Origin: an uncultured Verrucomicrobia subdivision 3 bacterium
GTDB lineage: Bacteria; Verrucomicrobiota; Verrucomicrobiae; Limisphaerales; UBA11358
Reading direction: 5' to 3'
Assembly (NCBI GenBank): GCA_903847285.1
Contig: CAINDH010000266.1
Location: 1 to 55,281, forward strand
Length of the DNA: 55,281 nucleotides
Below are positions 8,319-15,386 of the stretch, one piece after another (position 1 is the first letter of the stretch; each line of letters starts with the position of its first letter). A model generated the notes under the pieces. It searched no databases. It was not told where the DNA came from and saw only the letters and a list, made by a program, of their open reading frames with translations. A program made the translations under genes and the position numbers.

Positions 8319-8761
8319 AAATAAATCTGAAAAAACGTAGCAGCCAGCGCGAGCTGGCTCTGATTGTTCCGGGAATTAAATGGAGCGGACTCACGTCCGC
8401 TGCTACACGCTCAAACCGCGCCTTCCTCCAGATTGATTTAGTCATCGGTCTGGCCATCCTAACGCTCGCCATCACGCCGCTAGGCTTTGCCTTCGCACGC
8501 GAGCGGCAAGTGTTGCGGATGGAATACCACCGCGCCGTCATCAACGAACTCGTGGATGGCGAAATGGAAATCCTCGCAGCGGGCGCGGCAAAAAATCTCC
8601 CCGACGGAACGCAACCGCTCATCGTGCCGTCGCGCGCGGCAGAGAAATTGCCGCCGGGACATTTTCAACTTACCAAGACCGGCAGCCAGCTCCGCGTGGA
8701 ATGGTTGCCGGATGAAAAAGGCGGCGTCAGCACCGTGGTGCGGGAGGGCACGCTCAAATGA
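8315..8761 (+). CDS. Pseudopilin-like protein 1 with repeat insertion in its leader
   Basis: A 148-residue protein with an N-terminal pilin-like helix (LQIDLVIGLAILTLAITPLGFAFARERQVL) followed by a small soluble domain. The presumed prepilin site is around Ala|Phe-Leu-Gln-Ile-Asp, with Asp at +5 instead of Glu and Ala instead of Gly at -1, so processing by the usual peptidase is uncertain. The leader before the helix is ~37 residues, unusually long, because a 69-bp P1 palindromic element (8338-8406) is inserted in frame after MKINLKKR. It fits a minor pseudopilin of a type II secretion-like system and overlaps its upstream neighbour and the second pseudopilin by four bases. Confidence 0.75.
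   Translation: MKINLKKRSSQRELALIVPGIKWSGLTSAATRSNRAFLQIDLVIGLAILTLAITPLGFAFARERQVLRMEYHRAVINELVDGEMEILAAGAAKNLPDGTQPLIVPSRAAEKLPPGHFQLTKTGSQLRVEWLPDEKGGVSTVVREGTLK
8338..8406. repeat. P1 palindromic element inserted in frame in a pseudopilin leader
   Basis: Exactly 69 bp (23 codons). The left hairpin has stem AGCCAGC/GCTGGCT with loop GCGA, whereas the right inverse half has stem AGCGGAC/GTCCGCT with loop TCAC. Termini are GTAG and CTAC. It lies between the basic start of the leader and the hydrophobic helix, so its product would be removed if the leader is cleaved. Confidence 0.9.
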
Positions 8762-9321
8762 AATTATTTCCTCACAGCGTAGCGGCAGCTCGGCAGAGTG
8801 CCGCCAACCCGCACCTTCAAAAAAAGTGCGGCGCTCTGCCGAGACGCCGCTACAAAGCCGGAGTTTCGCTCATCGAGTGCCTCGTCTATATCGCTGTGTT
8901 TGCCATCCTGCTGGGTGGCGGCACGGCGGCGTTTTATTTCTGCTGGGATCACACACGCGCGGTGATTTTTACCGCGAACGAAATCCAGTCGGCCCTGACT
9001 GCTGGCGAGACGTGGCGCACGGATGTGCGCGCAACCACGGGAAAAATTTCCGTGCTGGCCACGCCCACCGGCGAGACGGTGAAAATCCCCGAACGGAACC
9101 AAGACGTTTATTACCGCTTTACCGGCGACGTGCTGCTGCGGGAAATTCCATCACAGAAACGTTCCCGCGTGCTGCTGGAACGCGTGAAGTTGTCCGCAGT
9201 GAAGCCGGATGCGCGCGCCGATGTGACGGCGTGGCGTTGGGAATTGGAACTGCAACCGCGCCGGAAGGAAGCGCAATTTCCGCTGCGCTTCACCTTTGCC
9301 GCCGCGCCGACCAAGCCATGA
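8758..9321 (+). CDS. Pseudopilin-like protein 2 with repeat insertion in its leader
   Basis: A 187-residue type IV pilin-like protein. The class III signal is canonical: KAG|VSLIECLVYIAVFAILL, with Gly before the cut and Glu at +5, then an aliphatic helix. The leader is ~34 residues instead of the usual 6-20 because a 75-bp P2 palindromic element (8779-8853) is inserted in frame after MKLFPHS. The mature part resembles a GspJ/GspI-like minor pseudopilin with a beta-rich C-terminal domain. Overlapping starts and stops tie it to both neighbours. The family follows from the signal and context; the exact Gsp letter is not determined. Confidence 0.8.
   Translation: MKLFPHSVAAARQSAANPHLQKKCGALPRRRYKAGVSLIECLVYIAVFAILLGGGTAAFYFCWDHTRAVIFTANEIQSALTAGETWRTDVRATTGKISVLATPTGETVKIPERNQDVYYRFTGDVLLREIPSQKRSRVLLERVKLSAVKPDARADVTAWRWELELQPRRKEAQFPLRFTFAAAPTKP
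8779..8853. repeat. P2 palindromic element inserted in frame in the second pseudopilin leader
   Basis: Exactly 75 bp (25 codons), from GTAGCGGC to GCCGCTAC. Each half can form a short outer stem (CGGCA/TGCCG and CGGCG/CGCCG). The apical sequences CTCGGCAGAG and CTCTGCCGAG are exact reverse complements, so the whole is a long interrupted palindrome or a pair of hairpins with complementary loops. A half-unit of the same family is at 17376. Confidence 0.9.
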
Positions 9322-9557
9322 AATTAAAACCAAAGAAATGTATTGGCGGGCGGGCAGCGCGGAAGCGCGGTGAAGGCGGGTCGATCACCGTTATCTTTGT
9401 GGTGCTGCTGTCCATCATGCTGATTCTCGTCACGGCCGAAGTCCGCGCCTTGCATCATCTGCACCGCGAGGTGAAATTTCTGGAACAACAGCAAATCAAA
9501 CGACTCGCCGCTCCGACGACGAACGCGGTAGCGACGGCCAGTCCGCAGAAACCATGA
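9318..9557 (+). CDS. Small single-pass membrane protein of the secretion operon
   Basis: A 79-residue protein starting at the ATG overlapping the pseudopilin stop. A very basic N-terminus (MKLKPKKC...RAARKRGEGG) precedes one hydrophobic helix (SITVIFVVLLSIMLILVTAE) and a polar helical tail rich in Glu, Gln and Lys. Placement and the G-S-I-x-V-I-F-V-V-L start of the helix recall the N-terminus of GspK or another minor pseudopilin, but it lacks the large GspK globular domain. It could be a truncated or minimal component. Overlap with the next gene suggests one polycistronic message. Confidence 0.6.
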   Translation: MKLKPKKCIGGRAARKRGEGGSITVIFVVLLSIMLILVTAEVRALHHLHREVKFLEQQQIKRLAAPTTNAVATASPQKP

Positions 9558-9841
9558 ACCCCACGCCCACCATCGCCGCTGTGAAATTGAAGATGATGCA
9601 GGCCTCCATACGCTGCCTGGCGTTTGGTGTGTTAAGTCTACTGCCGCTGATTGGTGCGGTGTTCGGGCTGGCGGGTTTGCTGGCCTCGTTCTCGGCGCGC
9701 AAGCAAGAAAAGTTTTTTTGGAACCCCGCGAAACCGCACCGGATCATCGGCCTGATTTGCGCGGCCGTTGGTCTGCTCGTGTGGAGTTGCGTGGACACCA
9801 TCCTGATCTACCACGCGTTCAACAGCTACGTCAGCGGCTAA
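9554..9841 (+). CDS. Small two-helix membrane protein
   Basis: A 95-residue protein with two predicted membrane helices (LAFGVLSLLPLIGAVFGLAGLLASF and IIGLICAAVGLLVWSCVDTILI) separated by a short basic loop, a layout seen in DUF4190-like small membrane proteins. It is the last gene of the pilus/secretion-like operon, overlapping the previous gene by four bases. No catalytic motif is visible and no specific function can be assigned. The gmhA gene converges on it with only one base between stops. Confidence 0.6.
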   Translation: MNPTPTIAAVKLKMMQASIRCLAFGVLSLLPLIGAVFGLAGLLASFSARKQEKFFWNPAKPHRIIGLICAAVGLLVWSCVDTILIYHAFNSYVSG

Positions 9842-9842
9842 A

Positions 9843-10418
9843 TCAATTCTTCGGCAATTTTTCTTCCACCATTTCGCAGAGCGCGTGGTAGAGAACTTTT
9901 TGCCCTTCCTGAATCCGCGCCGTCACCGTGCCGGGAACGATCAAATCAATGGTGGCGATGCCTTTCGTAAAACCGCCATCGCGGCCGAGAATGGCGATGC
10001 TTTCCACGCCCTTGCGCTTGGCCTCTTCCAGCGCGCGGACGACGTTCTTGGATTTGCCGCTAGTGGTGATGACGATGAGCACGTCGCCCTGCTCCGCGAG
10101 ACCCCAGACCTGGCGCGCGAAAATTTCATCGGCGTGATAGTCGTTGCACACGGCGGTCATGAACTCGCCGTTGGCCGTGAGTGAGATCGCGGGATACGGC
10201 CGGCGGTCGCCTTGGAAGCGACAGAGGAATTCCGTGGTGAAATGCGTGGCGTCAGAGGCACTGCCGCCATTGCCGCAGACCAAAAGTTTTTTGCCGGAAG
10301 TCAGGCAGCGCGTGAGCAACTGCGCCGCACGACCCAGCGGTTCTTCCAAAGCCGACAGGCTGCGCGCGGTGGCGATGGATTCTTCAATGGCACGTGACAA
10401 ATGGCTCATGCGCGACAT
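9843..10418 (-). CDS. gmhA: Phosphoheptose isomerase (sedoheptulose 7-phosphate isomerase)
   Basis: A 191-residue SIS-domain protein. The key segment LLVCGNGGSASDATHFTTEF (about residues 46-65) is the sugar-phosphate binding motif of GmhA, followed by NDYHADEIFARQVWGLAEQGDVLI and TTSGKSKNVVRALEEAKRKG, both characteristic. GmhA converts sedoheptulose 7-phosphate to D-glycero-D-manno-heptose 7-phosphate, the first step of ADP-heptose synthesis for the lipopolysaccharide core, in the cytosol. The ATG at 10418 is used; TTG at 10421 is also possible. Size fits the family. No other heptose genes are beside it. Confidence 0.9.
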   Translation of the reverse strand: MSRMSHLSRAIEESIATARSLSALEEPLGRAAQLLTRCLTSGKKLLVCGNGGSASDATHFTTEFLCRFQGDRRPYPAISLTANGEFMTAVCNDYHADEIFARQVWGLAEQGDVLIVITTSGKSKNVVRALEEAKRKGVESIAILGRDGGFTKGIATIDLIVPGTVTARIQEGQKVLYHALCEMVEEKLPKN

Positions 10419-10573
10419 CAAAACACATTTTTCCGGCGGTGGAAATCCTGAAATGAGTTCCGAGGGGAGCGTGGGCGAAAAATCAGGTTGGCAGAGCGTG
10501 AAAAGGTTCCGGCAGATTCAGCAACGCATTATAGCTGCGCTCCCCCGCGTGCCTCTGCCACCCTGAATCTACT

Positions 10574-11257
10574 ATGATGAAACTGAATCTTATTTTCACC
10601 AGCGCGCTGACCGCGTTGCTCGCCATGAATGGCTTCGCACAAACCGAAGCTACCGTTGATGCCGATCAGAAGCGCGCCGCCGACTGGGTGGCTACTTTGA
10701 AGCTCGATGATACCGCCAAAGCCGCGCGCATCACCGAAGTCGTTACCACTCACCTCAAGACGGTGCGCGACTGGCACAATGCTCACCCCGGCACAAGCGT
10801 CCCGGCGGGCATCAATCCCATCACCGGAAAAAAACTCAACGAGGTCGAGCGTGAAGTCATCGCCGATTCAGCGATGCCCAAGACAGCCCACGAAACGCTG
10901 ATGAACGGTCTGCACAAGGATTTGAGCGAGGAACAGGTTGCCGCCATGCTCGACAAATACACCATCGGCAAAGTGGCCTTCACTATGACCGGCTATCGCG
11001 CCATCATCACCAACCTTACGCCGGACGAGGAGAAAATGATTCTCACCCATCTGCAACAGGCGCGTGAGGAAGCCGTGGACTACAAGAACATGAAGGAAAT
11101 CTCCACCATCTTCAAAATCCACAAGACGCAGATCGAGCAATACCTGAACGATCACGGTCGCGACTGGAAGCAGCTCTACAAGACCTACGTGGACAGCCTC
11201 AAAACCAAGAAAGCTTCAGCCGCCGCCGCGACCAATGCCGCGCCAGCGGATCAGTGA
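10574..11257 (+). CDS. Secreted DUF3826-like protein
   Basis: A 227-residue protein with a signal peptide (MMKLNLIFTSALTALLAMNGFA). The mature part is almost all helix, with WVATLKLDDTAKAARITEVV near the start, a repeated pattern of charged helices (TIGKVAFTMTGYRAIITNLTPDEEKMILTHL) and an Ala-rich tail. The pattern resembles DUF3826, a family often found near polysaccharide-use genes; this is a recollection-level assignment. No catalytic motif is known. Periplasmic or secreted location is inferred. It is monocistronic, upstream of a convergent DUF4337-like gene. Confidence 0.6.
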   Translation: MMKLNLIFTSALTALLAMNGFAQTEATVDADQKRAADWVATLKLDDTAKAARITEVVTTHLKTVRDWHNAHPGTSVPAGINPITGKKLNEVEREVIADSAMPKTAHETLMNGLHKDLSEEQVAAMLDKYTIGKVAFTMTGYRAIITNLTPDEEKMILTHLQQAREEAVDYKNMKEISTIFKIHKTQIEQYLNDHGRDWKQLYKTYVDSLKTKKASAAAATNAAPADQ

Positions 11258-11261
11258 CGGC

Positions 11262-11810
11262 TCAGTGTCCGGCGGCAAATAAAAACGCCTGCACGAAGTA
11301 AAATAATCCGATCGCACCGCACGCCAGACTCACCAGCCAGAACCGCCGACGCTTCGTCAGCGCCGAAATCGCGCCGATGGAAATCGCGATCTGAAACAGC
11401 GTCACGCTCTTCGCAAAAATCTGGTGCGTGGCCAGCTCGTGACCAGCTTCCTTTTCTTTTTCCTCGGCCTTCTTTAGAAGTTCTTCCTTGTCGGTCTTGT
11501 ATTCCTCCAGCTTGGCCTTGTCGGCGGGCGTGGCGGGCTTGTCGAGCGCTTCCAGGATTTCCAGTTTACTCTTCAACTGCGATTCCTTGATGCTCTTGGA
11601 CTGAAAATGACTCCATTCATTTGCCGAAGCAATCTGTTCCACCATCGCCTCGTTGGCATGATGCCCCGCCTGCAACGACGACACCGCCGCCAGCGCCGCC
11701 AGCAGCGCGGAACTCAGGGCCACGCCCAAGGTCCATCGTTCACCGCTGTGCTTAGCGGCGTGTTCAGTGTGCTCGTGCAGATGTTCGGTCGGGACTTCTT
11801 GTTCTTCCAT
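11262..11810 (-). CDS. DUF4337-like membrane protein
   Basis: A 182-residue protein starting at the ATG at 11810 (MEEQEVPTEHLHEHTEHAAKH). The His/Glu-rich N-terminus is followed by a membrane helix (LGVALSSALLAALAAVSSLQAG), a long charged coiled-coil-like region (LEEYKTDKEELLKKAEEKEKEAGHE) and two C-terminal helices (VTLFQIAISIGAISAL; FWLVSLACGAIGLFYFVQAFLF). This layout matches DUF4337 proteins, which have no known function. A longer in-frame version to 11936 is possible but reads into non-family sequence. Confidence 0.75.
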   Translation of the reverse strand: MEEQEVPTEHLHEHTEHAAKHSGERWTLGVALSSALLAALAAVSSLQAGHHANEAMVEQIASANEWSHFQSKSIKESQLKSKLEILEALDKPATPADKAKLEEYKTDKEELLKKAEEKEKEAGHELATHQIFAKSVTLFQIAISIGAISALTKRRRFWLVSLACGAIGLFYFVQAFLFAAGH

Positions 11811-12365
11811 AAAAGGTGCGGCGTAGCTTAGGCGGGGAACAGATTTTTTCAACCCCGAACTGGGCGGGCACTCGTGAACCAGAAGAATCTCCATCTGCCC
11901 CCGAAGATTTCCTGATTGCATCCAAAGAAACCTCACTTGCTCAGAAGCATTACATGGCCAGAAATAGAAATTTCAGCCATTCATTTGACCATTTCACATC
12001 TGCCTGGGAACAATCCGCCTCTGGTTTGATTCAATCCGCATCCTGAAACGTTCCATCTAGATGTGGTTTAAGCCTACCCATAGGTGAACCGAGGTAATCC
12101 ACCTGTAAATCAGAGCAAACCACAGGTGAGAAACCTTAATTCATAGGTGGATTATTCCGTTCCACTTCTACTTTGAACGTTTCCTTGGAAATATTTTTTG
12201 ATTCTAGCCATATAAATGTTAAAATCATTCAGGTTTTCAAACAATCCCAAGTGGTATTTGATGAGAACAGATAAGTTTTCCAGTCATCCAGTCCGGTTTT
12301 TCCCGAAGGTATCGGGGTGGACGGTTTTTTTCTTGGAGTATGCCCTTGAGGGACCCGGGGATTGC
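11811..12365. other. Gene-free AT-rich stretch with short repeated AGGTG motifs
   Basis: No convincing gene is seen between the DUF4337-like start and M1 copy C. Around 12060-12160 the motif ATAGGTG or ACAGGTG occurs four times in mixed orientation (near 12079, 12101, 12122 and 12142), including CCACCTGT and CCACAGGTG. They are spaced roughly 20 bases apart and could be operators or decayed repeats. The segment is visibly more AT-rich than the genes around it. Confidence 0.4.
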
Positions 12366-12506
12366 GGTGGCGTTTTTCGCGTTACGAAAAACCCGTCGCC
12401 GAGCGCAGCGTCAGGCGACGGAATCTTGCGCGAACCAAAGCGTTGCCAGACCTCAAAGTGCCTGCTTCGCAGGCAAGTCCAGTCGCCGCGCGACCGGACC
12501 CACCAC
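12366..12506 (+). repeat. Multi-hairpin element M1, copy C
   Basis: A 141-bp copy upstream of the fibronectin-III gene. Hairpin 1 has GTTTTTCG/CGAAAAAC, hairpin 2 CGTCGCC/GGCGACG, hairpin 3 TGCCTGC/GCAGGCA, and hairpin 4 GTCC...GGAC with inner AGTCGC/GCGACC (one mismatch), then CCCACCAC. Hairpin 4 differs in both arms from the CAAAGTCGC/GCGACTTTG of copies B and D while remaining paired. Confidence 0.88.
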
Positions 12507-12596
12507 TCCCTCTTCCGTCAAAGACAGAATTCCATTTTCTCCCCGGTTTCCCACACTGATTCGCCTTGAAGTTTCACCCCAACCCCCTGCCCGACC

Positions 12597-13220
12597 ATGA
12601 AACGACATAAACTCAGTTTCGCCAACCGTCCGGTCCACGAACAACTCGCCATCTGCCAGCGTGTCGCCGATGGCGTCGCGACGCTACCCGCCGAACAACG
12701 CGAGCTGCTCGCAGAGATTCCCATCGCCGACTCGACGGAAGCCGCCGCCAAAGCGTGTGCCGCCGTCGAAGCCGCCAAGCTCGCGCTGAAAGCTGCCTTG
12801 CACGACCGTAAAATAAAACTCCGCGCCGCCCGCCAACACGCGGACTACATCGGATTAAAACTCTCCTCCAAGGCTGCCGACGATCCGGCGGCATTTCTGC
12901 GGGCGGGATTGGAAGTTGCCAAGGAGAAACAACCCGTGGGCCTGCCGTCCGCCCCCGCCCACCTGCGCGCCCGTGCGACGGACTTTGAAGGCCGCGCCAA
13001 ACTGCGCTGGCTCCGCCCTGTGCGCCGTTGCACGTTTCTGGTGGAGATGACCACCGACCCGAACGCAGCGACGGGTTGGAAACAAGTGCGCATCAGTCTG
13101 CGTCAATCCTGCGAGGTGGACGGTTTGGAAAGCGGGAAGAAATACTGGTTCCGCTTGGCCGCCAGCAACGCCCACGGCCAAGGGCCGTGGAGTCAGGCGG
13201 TGAGCGTCCGGGTGAAGTGA
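12597..13220 (+). CDS. Helical protein with C-terminal fibronectin type III domain
   Basis: A 207-residue protein with no signal peptide. Residues ~1-110 are Ala/Glu-rich helices (STEAAAKACAAVEAAKLALKAAL); residues ~118-207 form one fibronectin type III domain, recognised by APAHLRARATDFEGRAKLRW, the central VEMTTDPNAATGWKQV and the closing YWFRLAASNAHGQGPWSQ. Such proteins are common in Verrucomicrobiota but have no defined role. A second, broken copy of the end of this domain lies at 13846-13941, on the far side of two antisense genes, showing local duplication and rearrangement. Confidence 0.8.
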   Translation: MKRHKLSFANRPVHEQLAICQRVADGVATLPAEQRELLAEIPIADSTEAAAKACAAVEAAKLALKAALHDRKIKLRAARQHADYIGLKLSSKAADDPAAFLRAGLEVAKEKQPVGLPSAPAHLRARATDFEGRAKLRWLRPVRRCTFLVEMTTDPNAATGWKQVRISLRQSCEVDGLESGKKYWFRLAASNAHGQGPWSQAVSVRVK

Positions 13221-13222
13221 AA

Positions 13223-13594
13223 TTACTCCAAGTCCTTCAGGGCTTGGTTCAATTCATCATCACCAATCGTGCCCGCGATGTAATGCCCCACCACGCTGCG
13301 AAAACTGTGCGCCTTGGCTGGCGACAGTTTGATTTCTTGAATGATCGTCCGGCCAATCGCCGCGAAGGTGTTTCCGTTGTAGAAACAAAACGGCGAGAGT
13401 TTGTGGCAACGCCGCCCGGTTTGAATGGCCTCGCGCAAGGTCAGTTCGCGGCGGCAAGCCTCTTCCCAAAGTTTTTGAGCGGGTTTATAGCCATCGGTCG
13501 TCGGTTTGTGCAGCGCGTTCTTTTCTTTGCACAGGGCGGCATTGATGGCGACGACGGTTTCCCACGGCCAATCCTTTAACCACCGCTTTTTCAT
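13223..13594 (-). CDS. Unrecognised 123-residue protein
   Basis: Not recognised. It is basic in the first half (MKKRWLKDWPWETVVAINAAL) and has a cysteine/aromatic segment (CHKLSPFCFYNGNTFAAIGR) and an acidic C-terminus (GDDELNQALKDLE). There is no signal peptide or membrane helix, so a cytosolic location is likely. Its ATG overlaps the stop of the small upstream gene at 13591, giving a two-gene unit in which the proteins may work together. The pair is inserted, in the opposite direction, between an intact and a broken copy of a fibronectin-III sequence. Confidence 0.5.
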   Translation of the reverse strand: MKKRWLKDWPWETVVAINAALCKEKNALHKPTTDGYKPAQKLWEEACRRELTLREAIQTGRRCHKLSPFCFYNGNTFAAIGRTIIQEIKLSPAKAHSFRSVVGHYIAGTIGDDELNQALKDLE

Positions 13595-13809
13595 TTGGCC
13601 TTGGCGGAAGAACGGCGATGGACGGAAGTTTTGATCTTGTGAAGCGTGGCGACGCCTTCGCTTTTGAGATAGCCGCGACCGGTTTTGGCGAAGACCGGTT
13701 CCGGCACAAAGCGATCTTGAATCCGCAGCGCGTCCTTCATCGCCGCCCGGAGATTCTTTTGCATCTGACTCATCGTAGCCATGCGCAGACGATAAGGTTG
13801 AACCGCCAT
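13591..13809 (-). CDS. Small basic protein, first gene of a coupled pair (possibly truncated)
   Basis: Seventy-two residues from the ATG at 13809, highly basic (MQKNLRAAMKDALRIQDRF, ending HRRSSAKAK). The frame stays open upstream to 14049 but there it reads antisense through the fibronectin-III fragment, so either the true start is the internal ATG or the gene lost its beginning at the rearrangement point near 13846. It overlaps the next gene by four bases. A nucleic-acid binding role is possible from charge alone; no family is recognised. Confidence 0.4.
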   Translation of the reverse strand: MAVQPYRLRMATMSQMQKNLRAAMKDALRIQDRFVPEPVFAKTGRGYLKSEGVATLHKIKTSVHRRSSAKAK

Positions 13810-13845
13810 CCGGTCAATGCCCTTGCGCTTTATCCCGTGCCGGAT

Positions 13846-13941
13846 TTGGAAAGCGGTAAGAAATACTGGTTCCGCGTGACCGCCAGCAACGCCCACGGTC
13901 AAGGGCCGTGGAGTCAGCCGGTGTGTGTCCGGGTAAAATAG
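13846..13941 (+). pseudogene. Fragment of a second fibronectin-III gene
   Basis: The segment encodes DLESGKKYWFRVTASNAHG and on to a stop, nearly identical to the last ~31 residues of the protein at 12597-13220 at both DNA and protein level (three to four amino-acid changes). Similarity stops abruptly near 13846, where sequence of the antisense gene pair begins. There is no start codon or upstream domain, so it is a remnant of a tandem copy. Confidence 0.75.
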
Positions 13942-13945
13942 TTTT

Positions 13946-13980
13946 AGCCACAGATGGTCACGGATAAAACACAGATTCGG
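13946..13980. repeat. Dispersed CACAGATGG/CACGGAT-type repeat fragment
   Basis: The segment TAGCCACAGATGGTCACGG followed by ATAAAACACAGATT matches the arms of the long inverted repeat at 17336-17477. It lies just after the stop of the fibronectin-III fragment and has no partner arm nearby. No gene is seen between 13942 and 14123. Confidence 0.6.
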
Positions 13981-14123
13981 GGAGGGACGAGTTCCCTGAA
14001 TCAACCGCGAAATAAACAAACCATGCGAACGAAATAGTTTCAAAGCCAAGGACTGACCCCTTTATAATATCTCATACAATCACCCCACACCTGTTGACAC
14101 AATCGGAGTAAGGCCAACTCACA

Positions 14124-14471
14124 CTAATGGTGATTTGTGTCCGATTCATTATAATATTTGTAAGCTATAATTCGACCGTCATTATCAAAAAACACCACAC
14201 AAAATCCAGACGAGTCAAGAACGCCTTTACCTTTGAACATCAATACAGAATTAGAGAATTCATTCGTTTCAAATTTTTTTGTGTAAACGTTTACAGGCCA
14301 AACATCATTTGTTTTTGTTTCCTTAAACAGTAAGCAATCTGAAAAAACAGTTTCTACTTCTTGCTTGTTTAACCCCATTTTTAGGGACATTGAAGCTTTT
14401 TCAACCACAGATGTTCGGCTACCACAACCGATGGCAGCTAATAGAACAATTAGAAGCAAACGTTTTTTCAT
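14124..14471 (-). CDS. Putative lipoprotein, AT-rich
   Basis: A 115-residue protein with a lipoprotein signal: MKKRLLLIVLLAAIGC, lipobox AIGC with Cys16 as the lipid-bearing residue. The mature part (VEKASMSLKMGLNKQEVETVF) resembles the start of SmpA/BamE-like lipoprotein folds, and ends in a beta-rich region (SGFCVVFFDNDGRIIAYKYY). The fold hint is weak. The gene is much more AT-rich than its surroundings, which suggests transfer from another source. An earlier in-frame ATG at 14483 is less likely because it precedes the basic start of the signal. No function is assigned. Confidence 0.65.
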   Translation of the reverse strand: MKKRLLLIVLLAAIGCGSRTSVVEKASMSLKMGLNKQEVETVFSDCLLFKETKTNDVWPVNVYTKKFETNEFSNSVLMFKGKGVLDSSGFCVVFFDNDGRIIAYKYYNESDTNHH

Positions 14472-14525
14472 GCCAGTTATCACCGTAAAGGTGTCAGCCC
14501 CAGTTTAGGCAACTCTTCTGCGGCG

Positions 14526-14927
14526 TCAACCGCCCCGCTTCATCTGGTAGTAAACGCCGAACATCAAGGCGATGCAGATGAGCGACATCCAAAACCACGA
14601 CGTGACCATGAACGACACCGCCATGATCGCGACGCCGCCGATGAGCGGGGTAATTTCCCGCTGCTTGCGCGCGTAAAGCAGATAGCCGCCCGATACCGCG
14701 CCCCAAAACATCGAGGCAAACATAAAATGTTCGTCCAGCAGATCCTCCGTCTTGATGCCATTTTTTTTCATCACGTCAGTCAGCTGTTTGGCCGCCGCAT
14801 TGTCATCGGTGATGCTGGGGTCGATAAAATTCGTATCGGCAGGCGCGGGCGAATCGGCGGCAAAAACGGCCAAGACGAACATCATCGGCAGGCAGGCGAG
14901 GGTAAATCTTTGCAGCGCACGTCTCAT
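14526..14927 (-). CDS. Small membrane protein with signal peptide
   Basis: A 133-residue protein starting at the ATG at 14927 (MRRALQRFTLACLPMMFVLAVFAAD, signal peptide or first helix). A polar periplasmic part with many Asp residues (DPSITDDNAAAKQLTDVMKKNG) precedes two or three membrane helices (FASMFWGAVSGGYLLYA, ITPLIGGVAIMAVSFMV, SWFWMSLICIALMFGVYY). No known family is recognised. The C-terminal helices resemble small inner-membrane proteins of unknown role. Confidence 0.55.
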   Translation of the reverse strand: MRRALQRFTLACLPMMFVLAVFAADSPAPADTNFIDPSITDDNAAAKQLTDVMKKNGIKTEDLLDEHFMFASMFWGAVSGGYLLYARKQREITPLIGGVAIMAVSFMVTSWFWMSLICIALMFGVYYQMKRGG

Positions 14928-15079
14928 TTTGCATCCATTCTCGCGTCGCCAGTTCGCTCCGTAAAGCAAAACCGCTGCGTCCGCGCGGATGCAGTGAGGC
15001 GGTTTGATTTTGTCCGCTCGCACCCTCATCGCCTCGTCACATCGCTTGCCACTGAAAACGGCTGTGCTAGATTTCCCAC

Positions 15080-15286
15080 GTGAAATTCTTCCGCCCGAAC
15101 ATCCAGAAGAACGGACGCATCGCGCGCGGTGTCATCGGGGCGCTGTGCCTCATCGCAGGCATCATCATCGTGGATTTTGTGCTGTGGCTGGGATTGATCT
15201 TGGTAGTGGCCGGATTATTTGCCATCTACGAAGCCCTCAGCGGCTGGTGTCTCGCCCGCGCCTGCGGCATCAAAACGAAAATTTGA
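15080..15286 (+). CDS. DUF2892-like small inner-membrane protein
   Basis: A 68-residue protein beginning with GTG at 15080. After a basic start (MKFFRPNIQKNGRIARGVIG) come two helices (ALCLIAGIIIVDFVLWLGLIL and VVAGLFAIYEALSGW) and the closing motif CLARACGIKTK. The layout with the short Cys-containing tail is typical of DUF2892 or YgaP-membrane-domain proteins, found alone or fused to rhodanese domains. Function unknown. It is monocistronic. Confidence 0.7.
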   Translation: MKFFRPNIQKNGRIARGVIGALCLIAGIIIVDFVLWLGLILVVAGLFAIYEALSGWCLARACGIKTKI

Positions 15287-15296
15287 AAAAGGTTTA

Positions 15297-15362
15297 CCGC
15301 TAATCTTCGCGCAGCACCACCAACCGAAATCTTTTATCAGTGAAAATTAGCACTGATTAGTG
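15297..15362. repeat. Dispersed TTTACCGCTAATC/GATTAGTGG repeat
   Basis: GTTTACCGCTAATC and, about 40 bases on, TCAGTGAAAATTAGCACTG then GATTAGTGG. This resembles the dispersed repeats with a CGCGAAA/TTCGCGG theme at 21706 and 50207. It may act as a loose inverted repeat behind the DUF2892-like gene. The match is by eye and partly degenerate. Confidence 0.45.
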
Positions 15363-15386
15363 GGATGATGGCAGGCACATTGCCGG

